A DNA stretch of 5,922 bases from Lachnospiraceae bacterium (GCA_017964745.1 JAGCRJ010000129.1:1-5922), one strand, 5' to 3'; counted from the first letter of the stretch, positions 1 through 5,781 are shown. Notes: generated by a model not told the origin, from the sequence alone. Numbers and translations: made by a program.

Positions 1-1
1 A

Positions 2-118
2 GGAACCATTCCCTTTTTCATGCTCACTGTAGGCATCGGCGAGATCTTAAGCTGCGGCGTGATCGGCCTGGTACTTTACAGTGCCCTGTATCCGAGAAGA
101 AAGCAGATATTCGGATAA
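2..118 (+). CDS. C-terminal fragment of a small integral membrane protein, possibly a QueT-family ECF transporter S component
   Basis: This is the last 38 codons of a plus-strand gene whose start lies outside the window; it ends with TAA at 116-118. The fragment begins GTIPFFMLTVGIGEILSCGV, continues as a hydrophobic helix, and finishes with a basic tail (PRRKQIFG). A final membrane helix containing a Gly-Glu pair and followed by a short positively charged cytoplasmic tail resembles the C-terminus of QueT-type substrate-binding (S) components. In that family the protein binds a queuosine precursor and works with the ECF energy-coupling module. The resemblance is from memory of the family and rests on only 38 residues, so another small membrane protein is possible. 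A hairpin terminator follows 7 bases after the stop codon. It is the only plus-strand gene visible and is convergent with the toxin gene to its right. Confidence 0.6.
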   Translation, partial: GTIPFFMLTVGIGEILSCGVIGLVLYSALYPRRKQIFG

Positions 119-125
119 ATACATT

Positions 126-166
126 AAAAGCGAGCTCATACCGTTCGGGTATGAGCTCACTTTTTT
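126..166. terminator. Hairpin terminator shared by convergent genes
   Basis: A perfect 11-bp inverted repeat, GAGCTCATACC (132-142) and GGTATGAGCTC (148-158), encloses a 5-base loop. It is followed on the plus strand by AC and six T residues (161-166). A-rich bases at 126-130 can extend the stem against the T-run across one C-A mismatch (131/159). In the plus direction it is a textbook rho-independent terminator for the transporter fragment. In the minus direction the stem is followed by only a short T-run (CTTTTA), so termination of the toxin transcript is plausible but weaker. The toxin stop codon (TGA, 157-159) lies inside the stem, so the toxin coding region runs into the hairpin. Confidence 0.85.
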
Positions 167-582
167 ATGATCCTGTTATATTCCGAGATGAATTCTTTCG
201 GTGTTACAGCCTTGATCTCACCGCCTTCATAATCCTTTATATTTCGTGTGATCAGATAATCCGCATCTATCCTTTTGGCAATCACCGTCTGGACCGCATC
301 TTCAAAATCATTCCACTTTAAGGATGCCGCATTACAGATATCGGAACGTGTAAGGTCATCCAGCCGGAATATCATGAGCAGGGTTTTTAGCACCTGTTCT
401 ATACTGTCCGGATCCAGTTCCTTTCGCATTATATATACAAGATTTGCAAATGTAAGGGCAGATATATGTCCTTCCGTCAGATCCGTTTCACACATCTTTG
501 AAACAGTGGCGGAATCCTTATAATATGGTTCTCTTTTTTGGAGTATATCCAGAATCACATTTGCATCAACCAATATTTTCAT
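157..582 (-). CDS. PIN-domain ribonuclease toxin of a type II toxin-antitoxin system (VapC-like, PIN_3 type)
   Basis: A 141-residue predicted endoribonuclease, neutralised by the antitoxin encoded just upstream. Using ATG at 580-582, the protein opens MKILVDANVILDIL, the first PIN strand, with the metal-binding Asp at D6. It continues with SALTFANLVYIMRK (41-54), DFEDAVQ (92-98, acidic D92, E94, D95) and ITRNIKDY (111-118, D117), then ends in TPKEFI near 128. This order matches the PIN_3 subgroup, where an Asn (here N47) sits where classical VapC has its second acid. An in-frame TTG at 616-618 would add 12 residues, MTLQKRKDLKRS, but it has no ribosome-binding site and precedes the conserved start of the fold, so I prefer ATG 582. 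A weak purine-rich stretch (AAAGAGAAG) precedes that ATG. The gene overlaps the antitoxin by 17 nt, typical of translational coupling. The RNA target cannot be read from sequence. Confidence 0.9.
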   Translation of the reverse strand: MKILVDANVILDILQKREPYYKDSATVSKMCETDLTEGHISALTFANLVYIMRKELDPDSIEQVLKTLLMIFRLDDLTRSDICNAASLKWNDFEDAVQTVIAKRIDADYLITRNIKDYEGGEIKAVTPKEFISEYNRIIKK

Positions 583-808
583 ACTTCTCTTTAAGTCTTT
601 CCTCTTTTGCAAGGTCAATATCCGATCTGCCGCTCAGAATCCCGGTAAGCGAATCGGTCAGATAAGATAATGCCTTCTTTCTCGGAACAAATCTTCCGAC
701 TTCTTTACCGTTTCGTGTCACTATAACTTCCTGTCCGTTTTGAACCATCGCCAGGTATTTTCCAAAATTATTCTGCATTTCGGTTGCCGTTGCCATAACA
801 CCACCCAT
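566..808 (-). CDS. Phd/YefM-family antitoxin
   Basis: An 80-residue antitoxin with the classic Phd/YefM layout. Residues 5-44 (ATATEMQNNFGKYL, then EVIVTRNGKEVGRFVP) form the N-terminal dimerisation and DNA-binding fold. The acidic and basic helical tail (about 50-78, including LTGILSGRSDIDLAKEERLK) is the expected toxin-binding segment. ATG at 808 is chosen over the in-frame ATG at 796 because a near-perfect Shine-Dalgarno sequence sits 7 nt before 808. The gene is first in a two-gene operon, with the PIN toxin start inside its last codons. In this family the protein binds the toxin and, usually as a complex with it, represses its own promoter. The two palindromes over the promoter upstream fit such autoregulation. 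Confidence 0.92.
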   Translation of the reverse strand: MGGVMATATEMQNNFGKYLAMVQNGQEVIVTRNGKEVGRFVPRKKALSYLTDSLTGILSGRSDIDLAKEERLKEKYENIG

Positions 809-814
809 ATGAGC

Positions 815-823
815 ACCTCCTTT
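815..823 (-). promoter_or_regulatory. Strong Shine-Dalgarno site of the antitoxin gene
   Basis: On the minus strand the sequence reads AAAGGAGGT, with GGAGG ending 7 nt before the ATG at 808. It decides the antitoxin start in favour of the first Met rather than the Met four codons later. It is much stronger than the weak site before the toxin, consistent with antitoxin being made in excess. Confidence 0.85.
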
Positions 824-825
824 AT

Positions 826-860
826 ATTAGCTAATTTTATTATATATATTTTTAGCTAAT
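826..860. repeat. Paired TTAGCTAA palindromes, probable toxin-antitoxin operator
   Basis: Two copies of TTAGCTAAT occur in the same orientation at 827-835 and 852-860. Each holds the perfect 8-bp palindrome TTAGCTAA, and the first extends to ATTAGCTAAT (826-835). Their centres are 25 bp apart, with AT-rich DNA between. One copy lies between the predicted -35 and -10 boxes and the other near the expected transcription start. This is the placement expected for an operator bound by Phd/YefM antitoxin dimers. The repeat is seen directly; its role as operator is inferred. Confidence 0.7.
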
Positions 861-866
861 ATTCAA
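839..866 (-). promoter_or_regulatory. Predicted sigma-70/SigA promoter of the toxin-antitoxin operon
   Basis: On the minus strand a -35 box TTGAAT (861-866) is separated by 16 bp from a consensus -10 box TATAAT (839-844). Transcription would begin around 831-833, about 25 nt before the antitoxin ATG. The spacer contains one TTAGCTAA palindrome and the start region contains the other. The DNA is very AT-rich, so chance -10 matches are common, but the -35, spacing and position all agree. Confidence 0.65.
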
Positions 867-945
867 GATTCACTCTTTTCTTATATCATTCGGTTTGTAT
901 TGCGTTGAGTACGATTATTGTAATGCCGATACGGGAATACAATAG

Positions 946-975
946 AAAAAGTGCCGAAAAGTCAGGCACTTTTTT
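946..975 (-). terminator. Hairpin terminator of the redox operon
   Basis: A 10-bp inverted repeat, AAAAAGTGCC (946-955) and GGCACTTTTT (965-974), encloses a 9-base loop. It lies about 80 bases past the stop codon of the NapH-like gene and upstream of the toxin-antitoxin promoter, so it separates the two minus-strand operons. Its A/T arms give a T-run on either strand, so it could work in both directions. Apart from it, the 248 bases between the NapH-like and antitoxin genes hold the toxin-antitoxin promoter and operator region and otherwise nothing I recognise. Confidence 0.8.
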
Positions 976-1056
976 CAAAAGCTATTTTTTTTGCACACGT
1001 TATATTTAGAGTTTGCGCCGTTCGCAGGTCTTTGTTCATTTTGCCTTTTGTGCAGA

Positions 1057-1899
1057 TTAACGTTTTTGAGTCTTCTTTCCAAGATTTGGTGAAAAGGAAA
1101 GCGCTTTTGCAGGGCAATCCGAAATGCATTTTCCGCAGCGGATGCAGTCTGCGTGGTTGCATTCCTTTACCGGATCGAGGCGCATGGGACATGCCTTCTT
1201 ACAGGTTCCGCAATCTACACAAGTATCCTTGTCAAACTTTATACGGATCAGGGCTATCCTGTTGAAGAGCCCGTATATGGCACCGAGAGGACAGATAAAA
1301 CGGCAGAACGGTCTGAAGATGAATGCGGAACAGATGACGATCCCGGCAAGGATAAGAAGCTTGATGACAAACATCAGCCCCGCCTGATCTCGCAGGGTTT
1401 CGCTCGCACGGAGCAGAAACAGTCCGCCGATCGTTCCCTGCGGGCATATGAACTTACAAAAAGCGGGATATCCCATTCCTTTTTGTATGTATGTAACAAT
1501 GGGAAACAGGATGACCAGCACGACCAGCACTGCGTACTTGAGCCATCCCAAAACCTTAAATCTCTTCATGCACTTCGGAACGGGGATCTTATGGATCAGC
1601 TCCTGGAGCAGTCCGAAGGGACAGAGCCATCCGCACACAAATCTTCCGAATACCGCTGCGAAAAGAAGGACAGTACCTATTACGTAGGTATTTATTCCTT
1701 TTTTCAGATTGCCGAGAGTCTGCTGAAGGGAACCTAAGGGACATGAGCCTCCCGCCGCCGGACATGAATAGCAGTTAAGCCCCGGCACGCAGATTCCCTT
1801 TGACTTTCCCGTGTGGAGCCTTCCGCTTACAAAATTGCTCAGATGCGGATTGTAGAGAAGCGTTATTAAGAATTGTGTTATCTTCCTTCGCTTATCCAA
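1057..1899 (-). CDS. NapH-like membrane polyferredoxin (4Fe-4S binding protein)
   Basis: A 280-residue membrane electron-transfer protein with 21 cysteines. It has an N-terminal cluster C43-x2-C46-x6-C53 (CYSCPAAGGSCPLG) and three CxxxCP motifs at the ends of membrane helices: CGWLCP (89-94), CKFICP (148-153) and CRFICP (199-204). Clear membrane segments lie near 70-87, 119-138 and 175-195. The C-terminal ferredoxin domain has CVDCGTCKKACP (227-238) and C252, C255, C258 and C262, enough for two [4Fe-4S] clusters. This is the arrangement of NapH/YccM-type proteins, which move electrons between a quinone or ferredoxin pool and an extracytoplasmic acceptor. The start is TTG at 1899, with GGAG 10 nt upstream; it overlaps the CXXC microprotein gene by 8 nt, and no in-frame ATG lies near the N-terminus. 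It appears to be the last gene of the operon. The substrate is unknown; its neighbours suggest a thioredoxin-like partner. Confidence 0.88.
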   Translation of the reverse strand: MDKRRKITQFLITLLYNPHLSNFVSGRLHTGKSKGICVPGLNCYSCPAAGGSCPLGSLQQTLGNLKKGINTYVIGTVLLFAAVFGRFVCGWLCPFGLLQELIHKIPVPKCMKRFKVLGWLKYAVLVVLVILFPIVTYIQKGMGYPAFCKFICPQGTIGGLFLLRASETLRDQAGLMFVIKLLILAGIVICSAFIFRPFCRFICPLGAIYGLFNRIALIRIKFDKDTCVDCGTCKKACPMRLDPVKECNHADCIRCGKCISDCPAKALSFSPNLGKKTQKR

Positions 1900-2041
1900 G
1901 GCCTATGCACTCCAGACAGATGCCGCTTCCTTTTTTCTCCGTATCCCTCATACCTCCGCGAACGGCTCCGAAGATGATAAGAGCTGCGGAAATGACGATC
2001 AACGCTATTTTGACTGTGAGAATGATCCTTTTATCTTTCAT
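1892..2041 (-). CDS. CD1871A-family-like CXXC membrane microprotein, 49 residues
   Basis: A 49-residue ORF (ATG 2039-2041, TAA 1892-1894) fills the gap between the TlpA-like and NapH-like genes. It begins MKDKRIILTVKIALIVIS, has one hydrophobic helix (about 6-27), then a short charged linker, and ends KGSGICLECIGLG with C42 and C45 forming CXXC. The ending ICLECIG(I/L)G is the hallmark I recall for the small CD1871A-type CXXC proteins of clostridia. It starts 17 nt after the TlpA-like stop, with a weak GGGA upstream, and overlaps the next gene by 8 nt, so it is probably translationally coupled. The CXXC could be a dithiol relay or a metal or cluster ligand. Both flanks of the helix carry basic residues, so the side of the membrane bearing CXXC cannot be fixed from charge alone. 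No biochemical function is known to me. Confidence 0.85.
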   Translation of the reverse strand: MKDKRIILTVKIALIVISAALIIFGAVRGGMRDTEKKGSGICLECIGLG

Positions 2042-2058
2042 ACGGTTATCCCGGATTA

Positions 2059-3096
2059 TCAATAAGCAGTGTTTACCGCATTTTCAACGGTATCATGCAT
2101 CCAATCGTATTCAGCCATACCAAGATGGTTTCCGTAAACCATGCCGTATCTGTCAATGACTATGCTCAGCGGAACCGCTTCTATCGAAAGTCCGCCCTCA
2201 AGATCCCAGCCGTCAATATAATAAATCGGAAGATCGACATCATAATCCTCGGCGTACTGCAATCCCAGCTCCGGTCCTTCATCGAGATCGATCATGATCA
2301 CCACTGCATCTCCGCCGAATTCATCCGCAACATCCTGCATATCCGGAAGCTCGTAGAAGCAGTAGGTACACCAGGTGGTGAAGAAATTGACGTATACGGC
2401 CTTGCCCTGAAACTCGCTGATGGAGTGATAGTTACCGTCCTCATCATAGAAGGTAAAATCAGGGATCATCTCGCCGACATCGTAGCCGTATCCATACTTA
2501 TCCCCCAGCTGCTCGCGAGTGGTCCCATTATCTGATCCCGCAGGAGAGACCGACCCCGAAGGATCAGCCCATACGGGATGGCTGAGAGGATCCAGTTCAT
2601 TGATAATGTCCATATCCGGATCGTCACACAGATCAACGTACACATCCAGAATATCCATACCAAGTTCCCAGTCCTCGTTCTTTACCGCCTTTTTTATTGC
2701 GGATTCAAGTTCTTTTATCAGATATTTTTCGAAATCCTTGAAGTCACTCTTTGAAAGTGCATCCGATGCATCGTCATACAGGTCCTCGATATCATCGAAA
2801 TCTTCCCTTCCCATAAGTACATCAAAAAGCCCCTTGTAGGCTTCGAGGTTTTCGGGATCGATCTCAAGCGCATTTTCATAAGCACGCTCAGCCCTGTCAT
2901 AATAGCCGTTCGCCGCATTGTCCCTTCCGCTTCCGAGCGCGTTCTCCAGCCTTCTTGAAGGCGAATTGAGCACAAGCACGGCAACTATCGCTGTGATCAC
3001 GACAAGGCATCCCGCAAGTATCGCGATGATCAGCGGTGCCTTACTCTTTTTTGCTGCTTTTCCGGCTGTCTGTTCACCGATATTATTACTATCCAT
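2059..3096 (-). CDS. Membrane-anchored TPR-thioredoxin protein (TlpA/ResA-like)
   Basis: A 345-residue predicted extracytoplasmic thiol-disulfide oxidoreductase. A basic cytoplasmic tail (AGKAAKKSK) is followed by one membrane helix (about 21-43) that should anchor the rest outside. Residues 60-92 (ANGYYDRAERAYENALEIDP) form one clear TPR repeat, and the acidic helical region runs on to about 168. A low-complexity Ser/Gly/Pro linker (about 171-195) leads to the thioredoxin-like domain (about 205-345). That domain has the redox motif WCTYC (C243, C246), preceded by the strand VYVNFFTT, and a cis-proline at P309 in EAVPLSIVID. TlpA and ResA relatives reduce or exchange extracytoplasmic disulfides. 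The TPR segment probably docks a partner. ATG 3096 has a good ribosome-binding site (AAAGGAG, 7 nt before it). The gene starts 44 nt after the 849-residue gene and is closely followed by the CXXC microprotein. The soluble part is notably acidic. Substrate unknown. Confidence 0.88.
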   Translation of the reverse strand: MDSNNIGEQTAGKAAKKSKAPLIIAILAGCLVVITAIVAVLVLNSPSRRLENALGSGRDNAANGYYDRAERAYENALEIDPENLEAYKGLFDVLMGREDFDDIEDLYDDASDALSKSDFKDFEKYLIKELESAIKKAVKNEDWELGMDILDVYVDLCDDPDMDIINELDPLSHPVWADPSGSVSPAGSDNGTTREQLGDKYGYGYDVGEMIPDFTFYDEDGNYHSISEFQGKAVYVNFFTTWCTYCFYELPDMQDVADEFGGDAVVIMIDLDEGPELGLQYAEDYDVDLPIYYIDGWDLEGGLSIEAVPLSIVIDRYGMVYGNHLGMAEYDWMHDTVENAVNTAY

Positions 3097-3140
3097 TTCT
3101 TTTCTCCTTTATGCCAAGCAAAAGGAACCTTTCCTCTGTT

Positions 3141-5690
3141 TTACGCCGTCTTTACGGCCCATACTTCGGAACCGGCATAGGCGTAGGTTATGAACTGGTT
3201 TCCGTTGTTTTCGAAGATCTCTTTCATCTTCGTGATGTCCTTCTTATAGAGCTCTCCCGTTGCGGGATCCATTATTACAAGCTCCTTCTCGTTATGTCCC
3301 GTTATAAGAACCGCACCGCCGCCCTGGAGCATTGCCATGACGGGAATGTCATTGTCTATATAGAAATACATACTGTCGAACGGGCAGCCGGTAAGGTCGA
3401 GCACCGTGACGGAGTCCATATTTTCAGCAAGTATGTCGCTTACGGAATCCCCGGACATCAGCAGGACCTCCGAATTCCTTATGATGCCTTCATATCCCAG
3501 CATGACATCCATGCATACGCTGAGTGCGCTCTCGCCTTCGTCTATTACGTTTTCCTTTATCTCAAGGATCTGGTTTACATTCTTTTTGGGTGACCACTTC
3601 CAGATGACGTTACCGTTCTCTTCGACCGCGGTTCCGCCTACATCCATGGCAGCTTCCACCGCCGCGGATTCCGTGACATAGATGCCGCAGATTCCCGAAG
3701 CCCTGTAGACATAGAATCTGTGGGTATTATCCGAAAGCTCGGGCTCGAGTACCACGCTCTCTTCCGCAATCTCACCGGGGGTCGTCACCTTGAGCGATGA
3801 AACCTTGATGTTCGAAGCCGTCTGTATCTGGACATATCTTTCGAATTTTTCGATGACCGCCACCGAAACAACATTCCTTCCGGTCTCGTCTTCCCTGCTG
3901 AAGGTGATGTTGTCGCCGTTTGCGGCCTTGTATTCTCCGGGTCCTCCGCTGAGTCTGGTAAGAAGGATACGGTTATCCTCTATCTCAACGTCGGTCACAT
4001 AAAATCCTTCTTTTTCGTAGAATTTGAGGAGTTTTCCGGTTCCGTCGCAGATACAGATCCTGTACATCGGGAAAAGCAGGTTTCCGCTGGTCTCGGTCTG
4101 GACATCACCCCGCCTTGCGACACCGTAGATCATATCCTCGCCCCTGAAGCCGAGGAACCTTATATACTCGCCGGAGCCCGCACTGACCTTGACGGAATCC
4201 TCGGTCTCAAGATCCGTGACGGTCAGCTCGGAAACCGTGACATTGATGTCATTTCCCATGGTGACTATCAGTCTCTGGTCGTCGCTTGTCTGAAGGGCGT
4301 TACCGGACCAGTACATTCCGGTCTGCCTTATCGTCTTTTCATCGGGCTCTATCCTGAACACCGCGTTTTCCATTGTCATATAGATATGGCCCGCATCGTT
4401 CATATACAGGAGTCTGCCCATCTCCTCCATAAGAATTTCCGCAGATTTGTCATACGGGATGTAGAGGATCTCCTTCATGGTATTTATCGCATCTTCATAT
4501 GAATAGAAGGTTATTCCGACATCTCCCTCATGCGCTCCCCTGTTCATATATCCGTAAACGGCAAAGACCATATTTCCGTCGTCATCAAGATCGAGGATCC
4601 TTATGTCGTGACGGTCATTTATGTTCCTTACATCAAATACGCCGTAATCGTAAAAGCTGTATGCACATGCGAGCTTTGCGGAATTTTCGTTATACATAAA
4701 GAGTCTTCCGCCGGAAACGAAAGCCACACATTTACCGTCGGGACTCTCCATCATCTCGGGACGTTCATCCGCGATACCGAGAATAATCTTATCGTTCACG
4801 CACATATCGGCGGGATTGGCGATCTCCTCCATGGTCCTGATATAGGAAAGGATATATACGCCTTTCTGGGTGAATCTTACCTTGATCTCCTCATGAGCCT
4901 TGTAAGCCGTGAGCGAATTACCGTAACCGTTCCTGAGCATGTAATCGGTATAGAAGGTGGCATCGCTTCCGCTGTCCTCCTTCAGGTAAATGCACGCTTC
5001 ACCGTAGGGCGTTATCTCAAGGTCGCCGTACGTGATCTGTGAAAATGAAGAATGGATGTCCACATATGCGAAGGTGGAATTATCGTTCAGTGAGGAATTC
5101 GTCTCAAGGTGCTTCTTGATGCCTTCCGCCGCTTTCTTGTCAAAGAGGCAGTCATGGAAGTACTTTGCGTACGCTATCTTGTCATACGCAAGGTCGTTAT
5201 CACCCTTTATCACACGGGTATAGTAATAGATCTGCCTTCCGTCTTCCATGGAAAGGATTATCTCAAGGGAATACTCCGCGCCGTCCGTGATCAGGTCCTT
5301 AAGCTCTATCTTGCCCTTAAGGTTTCCGATATTGTTCATGATAAGATCGGTCCCGCCCTCTTCTATAAGCCTTCCGTCCTCGATATTCCTGAGCTCAAAG
5401 CTCGCCTCGGAGACCTTGCTTCCGAATGTATCGATCGTGATTGGAACGCATCTCGAATCATCGATATAGGTAAGGGTATCCCTGTCATAGGAAATATCTC
5501 TCGGCTTGCAGTAGCCGGGAAGCATATTGTATCTGATGTCTCCTATGGACATGTAAATGACCGGCTGGGTCGCCGGGTCCATATCGACCAGCATATTCAC
5601 CTGTTTGCGGCTCATGATCTTACCGAATATCAGTACCGCCGAAACGAATACCAATATGTAGACAAGAGCCCTGATGAGTATTTTCTTCAT
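3141..5690 (-). CDS. Large single-pass extracytoplasmic protein with propeller-like core and possible degenerate C39-like C-terminal domain
   Basis: An 849-residue protein of unknown function. An N-terminal helix (about 4-23, MKKILIRALVYILVFVSAVL) is a signal anchor, placing the rest outside the membrane. Residues 40-165 look like beta-rich domains (YNMLPGYCKP, then a SFELR strand). About 310-700 is rich in short beta strands with Gly/Asp turns (SPDGKCVAFVSGGRLFMYN; LDLDDDGNMVFAVYG), suggesting a beta-propeller. The tail (about 703-840) resembles C39-like cysteine peptidases: a helix near ALSVCMDVMLGYEG (722-735), a strand IPVMAML, then GGGAVLITGH and VIMDPATGE (805-813). The Cys and His positions appear not to be conserved, so it is probably not an active peptidase. 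There are 12 cysteines, including CIC at 546-548, all outside the helix. I recall similar large proteins in Lachnospiraceae, none with a known role. It probably heads the redox operon. No Shine-Dalgarno sequence is visible before ATG 5690. Confidence 0.85.
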   Translation of the reverse strand: MKKILIRALVYILVFVSAVLIFGKIMSRKQVNMLVDMDPATQPVIYMSIGDIRYNMLPGYCKPRDISYDRDTLTYIDDSRCVPITIDTFGSKVSEASFELRNIEDGRLIEEGGTDLIMNNIGNLKGKIELKDLITDGAEYSLEIILSMEDGRQIYYYTRVIKGDNDLAYDKIAYAKYFHDCLFDKKAAEGIKKHLETNSSLNDNSTFAYVDIHSSFSQITYGDLEITPYGEACIYLKEDSGSDATFYTDYMLRNGYGNSLTAYKAHEEIKVRFTQKGVYILSYIRTMEEIANPADMCVNDKIILGIADERPEMMESPDGKCVAFVSGGRLFMYNENSAKLACAYSFYDYGVFDVRNINDRHDIRILDLDDDGNMVFAVYGYMNRGAHEGDVGITFYSYEDAINTMKEILYIPYDKSAEILMEEMGRLLYMNDAGHIYMTMENAVFRIEPDEKTIRQTGMYWSGNALQTSDDQRLIVTMGNDINVTVSELTVTDLETEDSVKVSAGSGEYIRFLGFRGEDMIYGVARRGDVQTETSGNLLFPMYRICICDGTGKLLKFYEKEGFYVTDVEIEDNRILLTRLSGGPGEYKAANGDNITFSREDETGRNVVSVAVIEKFERYVQIQTASNIKVSSLKVTTPGEIAEESVVLEPELSDNTHRFYVYRASGICGIYVTESAAVEAAMDVGGTAVEENGNVIWKWSPKKNVNQILEIKENVIDEGESALSVCMDVMLGYEGIIRNSEVLLMSGDSVSDILAENMDSVTVLDLTGCPFDSMYFYIDNDIPVMAMLQGGGAVLITGHNEKELVIMDPATGELYKKDITKMKEIFENNGNQFITYAYAGSEVWAVKTA

Positions 5691-5699
5691 AACACGGAT

Positions 5700-5728
5700 A
5701 GTATAGATTAAAACAAAGCCGCGGTCTA
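5700..5728 (-). promoter_or_regulatory. Predicted promoter of the redox operon, overlapping the atp terminator
   Basis: On the minus strand a -10-like TATACT (5700-5705) lies 17 bp from TAGACC (5723-5728), which matches four of six -35 consensus bases and sits inside the upstream terminator stem. Transcription would begin at about 5691-5694, almost at the ATG (5690), giving a leaderless or nearly leaderless mRNA. This fits the absence of a Shine-Dalgarno sequence. It is a motif-based prediction with a weak -35 box. Confidence 0.45.
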
Positions 5729-5750
5729 TGATGCAGACCGCGGACTTTTT
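5715..5750 (-). terminator. Rho-independent terminator of the ATP synthase operon
   Basis: A perfect 9-bp GC-rich stem, CCGCGGTCT (5719-5727) with AGACCGCGG (5735-5743), encloses a 7-base loop. One bulged A (5744) allows the stem to extend with A/T pairs. On the minus strand it is followed by CTTTGTTTT. It lies about 30 bases after the atpC stop codon, so it most likely ends the atp operon. Confidence 0.88.
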
Positions 5751-5781
5751 ATCATACTATTTGAACGACCAGTCTATCGGA

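Noticed and set aside
583..618. Upstream extension of the toxin to the TTG at 616-618
   Set aside because: The extra 12 residues precede the conserved PIN strand, lack a ribosome-binding site and increase the overlap with the antitoxin. ATG 582 explains the family pattern better.
962..1039. A 25-codon minus-strand ORF after the NapH-like gene, starting ATG at 1039 and ending in the terminator loop
   Set aside because: There is no convincing ribosome-binding site and no recognisable motif or hydrophobic pattern, and the end coincides with a terminator. It is probably 3' untranslated sequence.
809..1056. Possible riboswitch, small RNA or tRNA in the longest intergenic stretch
   Set aside because: Beyond the terminator hairpin at 946-975 and the toxin-antitoxin promoter and palindromes I see no conserved structured-RNA motif or cloverleaf. 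There are also no CRISPR-like repeats, insertion-sequence ends or attachment sites anywhere in the window.
3097..3140. Short inverted repeat AAAGG-AA-CCTTT between the 849-residue and TlpA-like genes, considered as a terminator
   Set aside because: The 5-bp stem with a 2-base loop cannot form a stable hairpin and has no T-run after it, so the two genes are treated as one transcription unit.
5109..5711. Plus-strand ORF of 200 codons opposite the start of the 849-residue gene
   Set aside because: It lies wholly antisense to a well-supported gene, with no family-like motif and no ribosome-binding site. Plus-strand ORFs at 1153-1737, 3036-3593 and 4530-5042 were rejected for the same reason.
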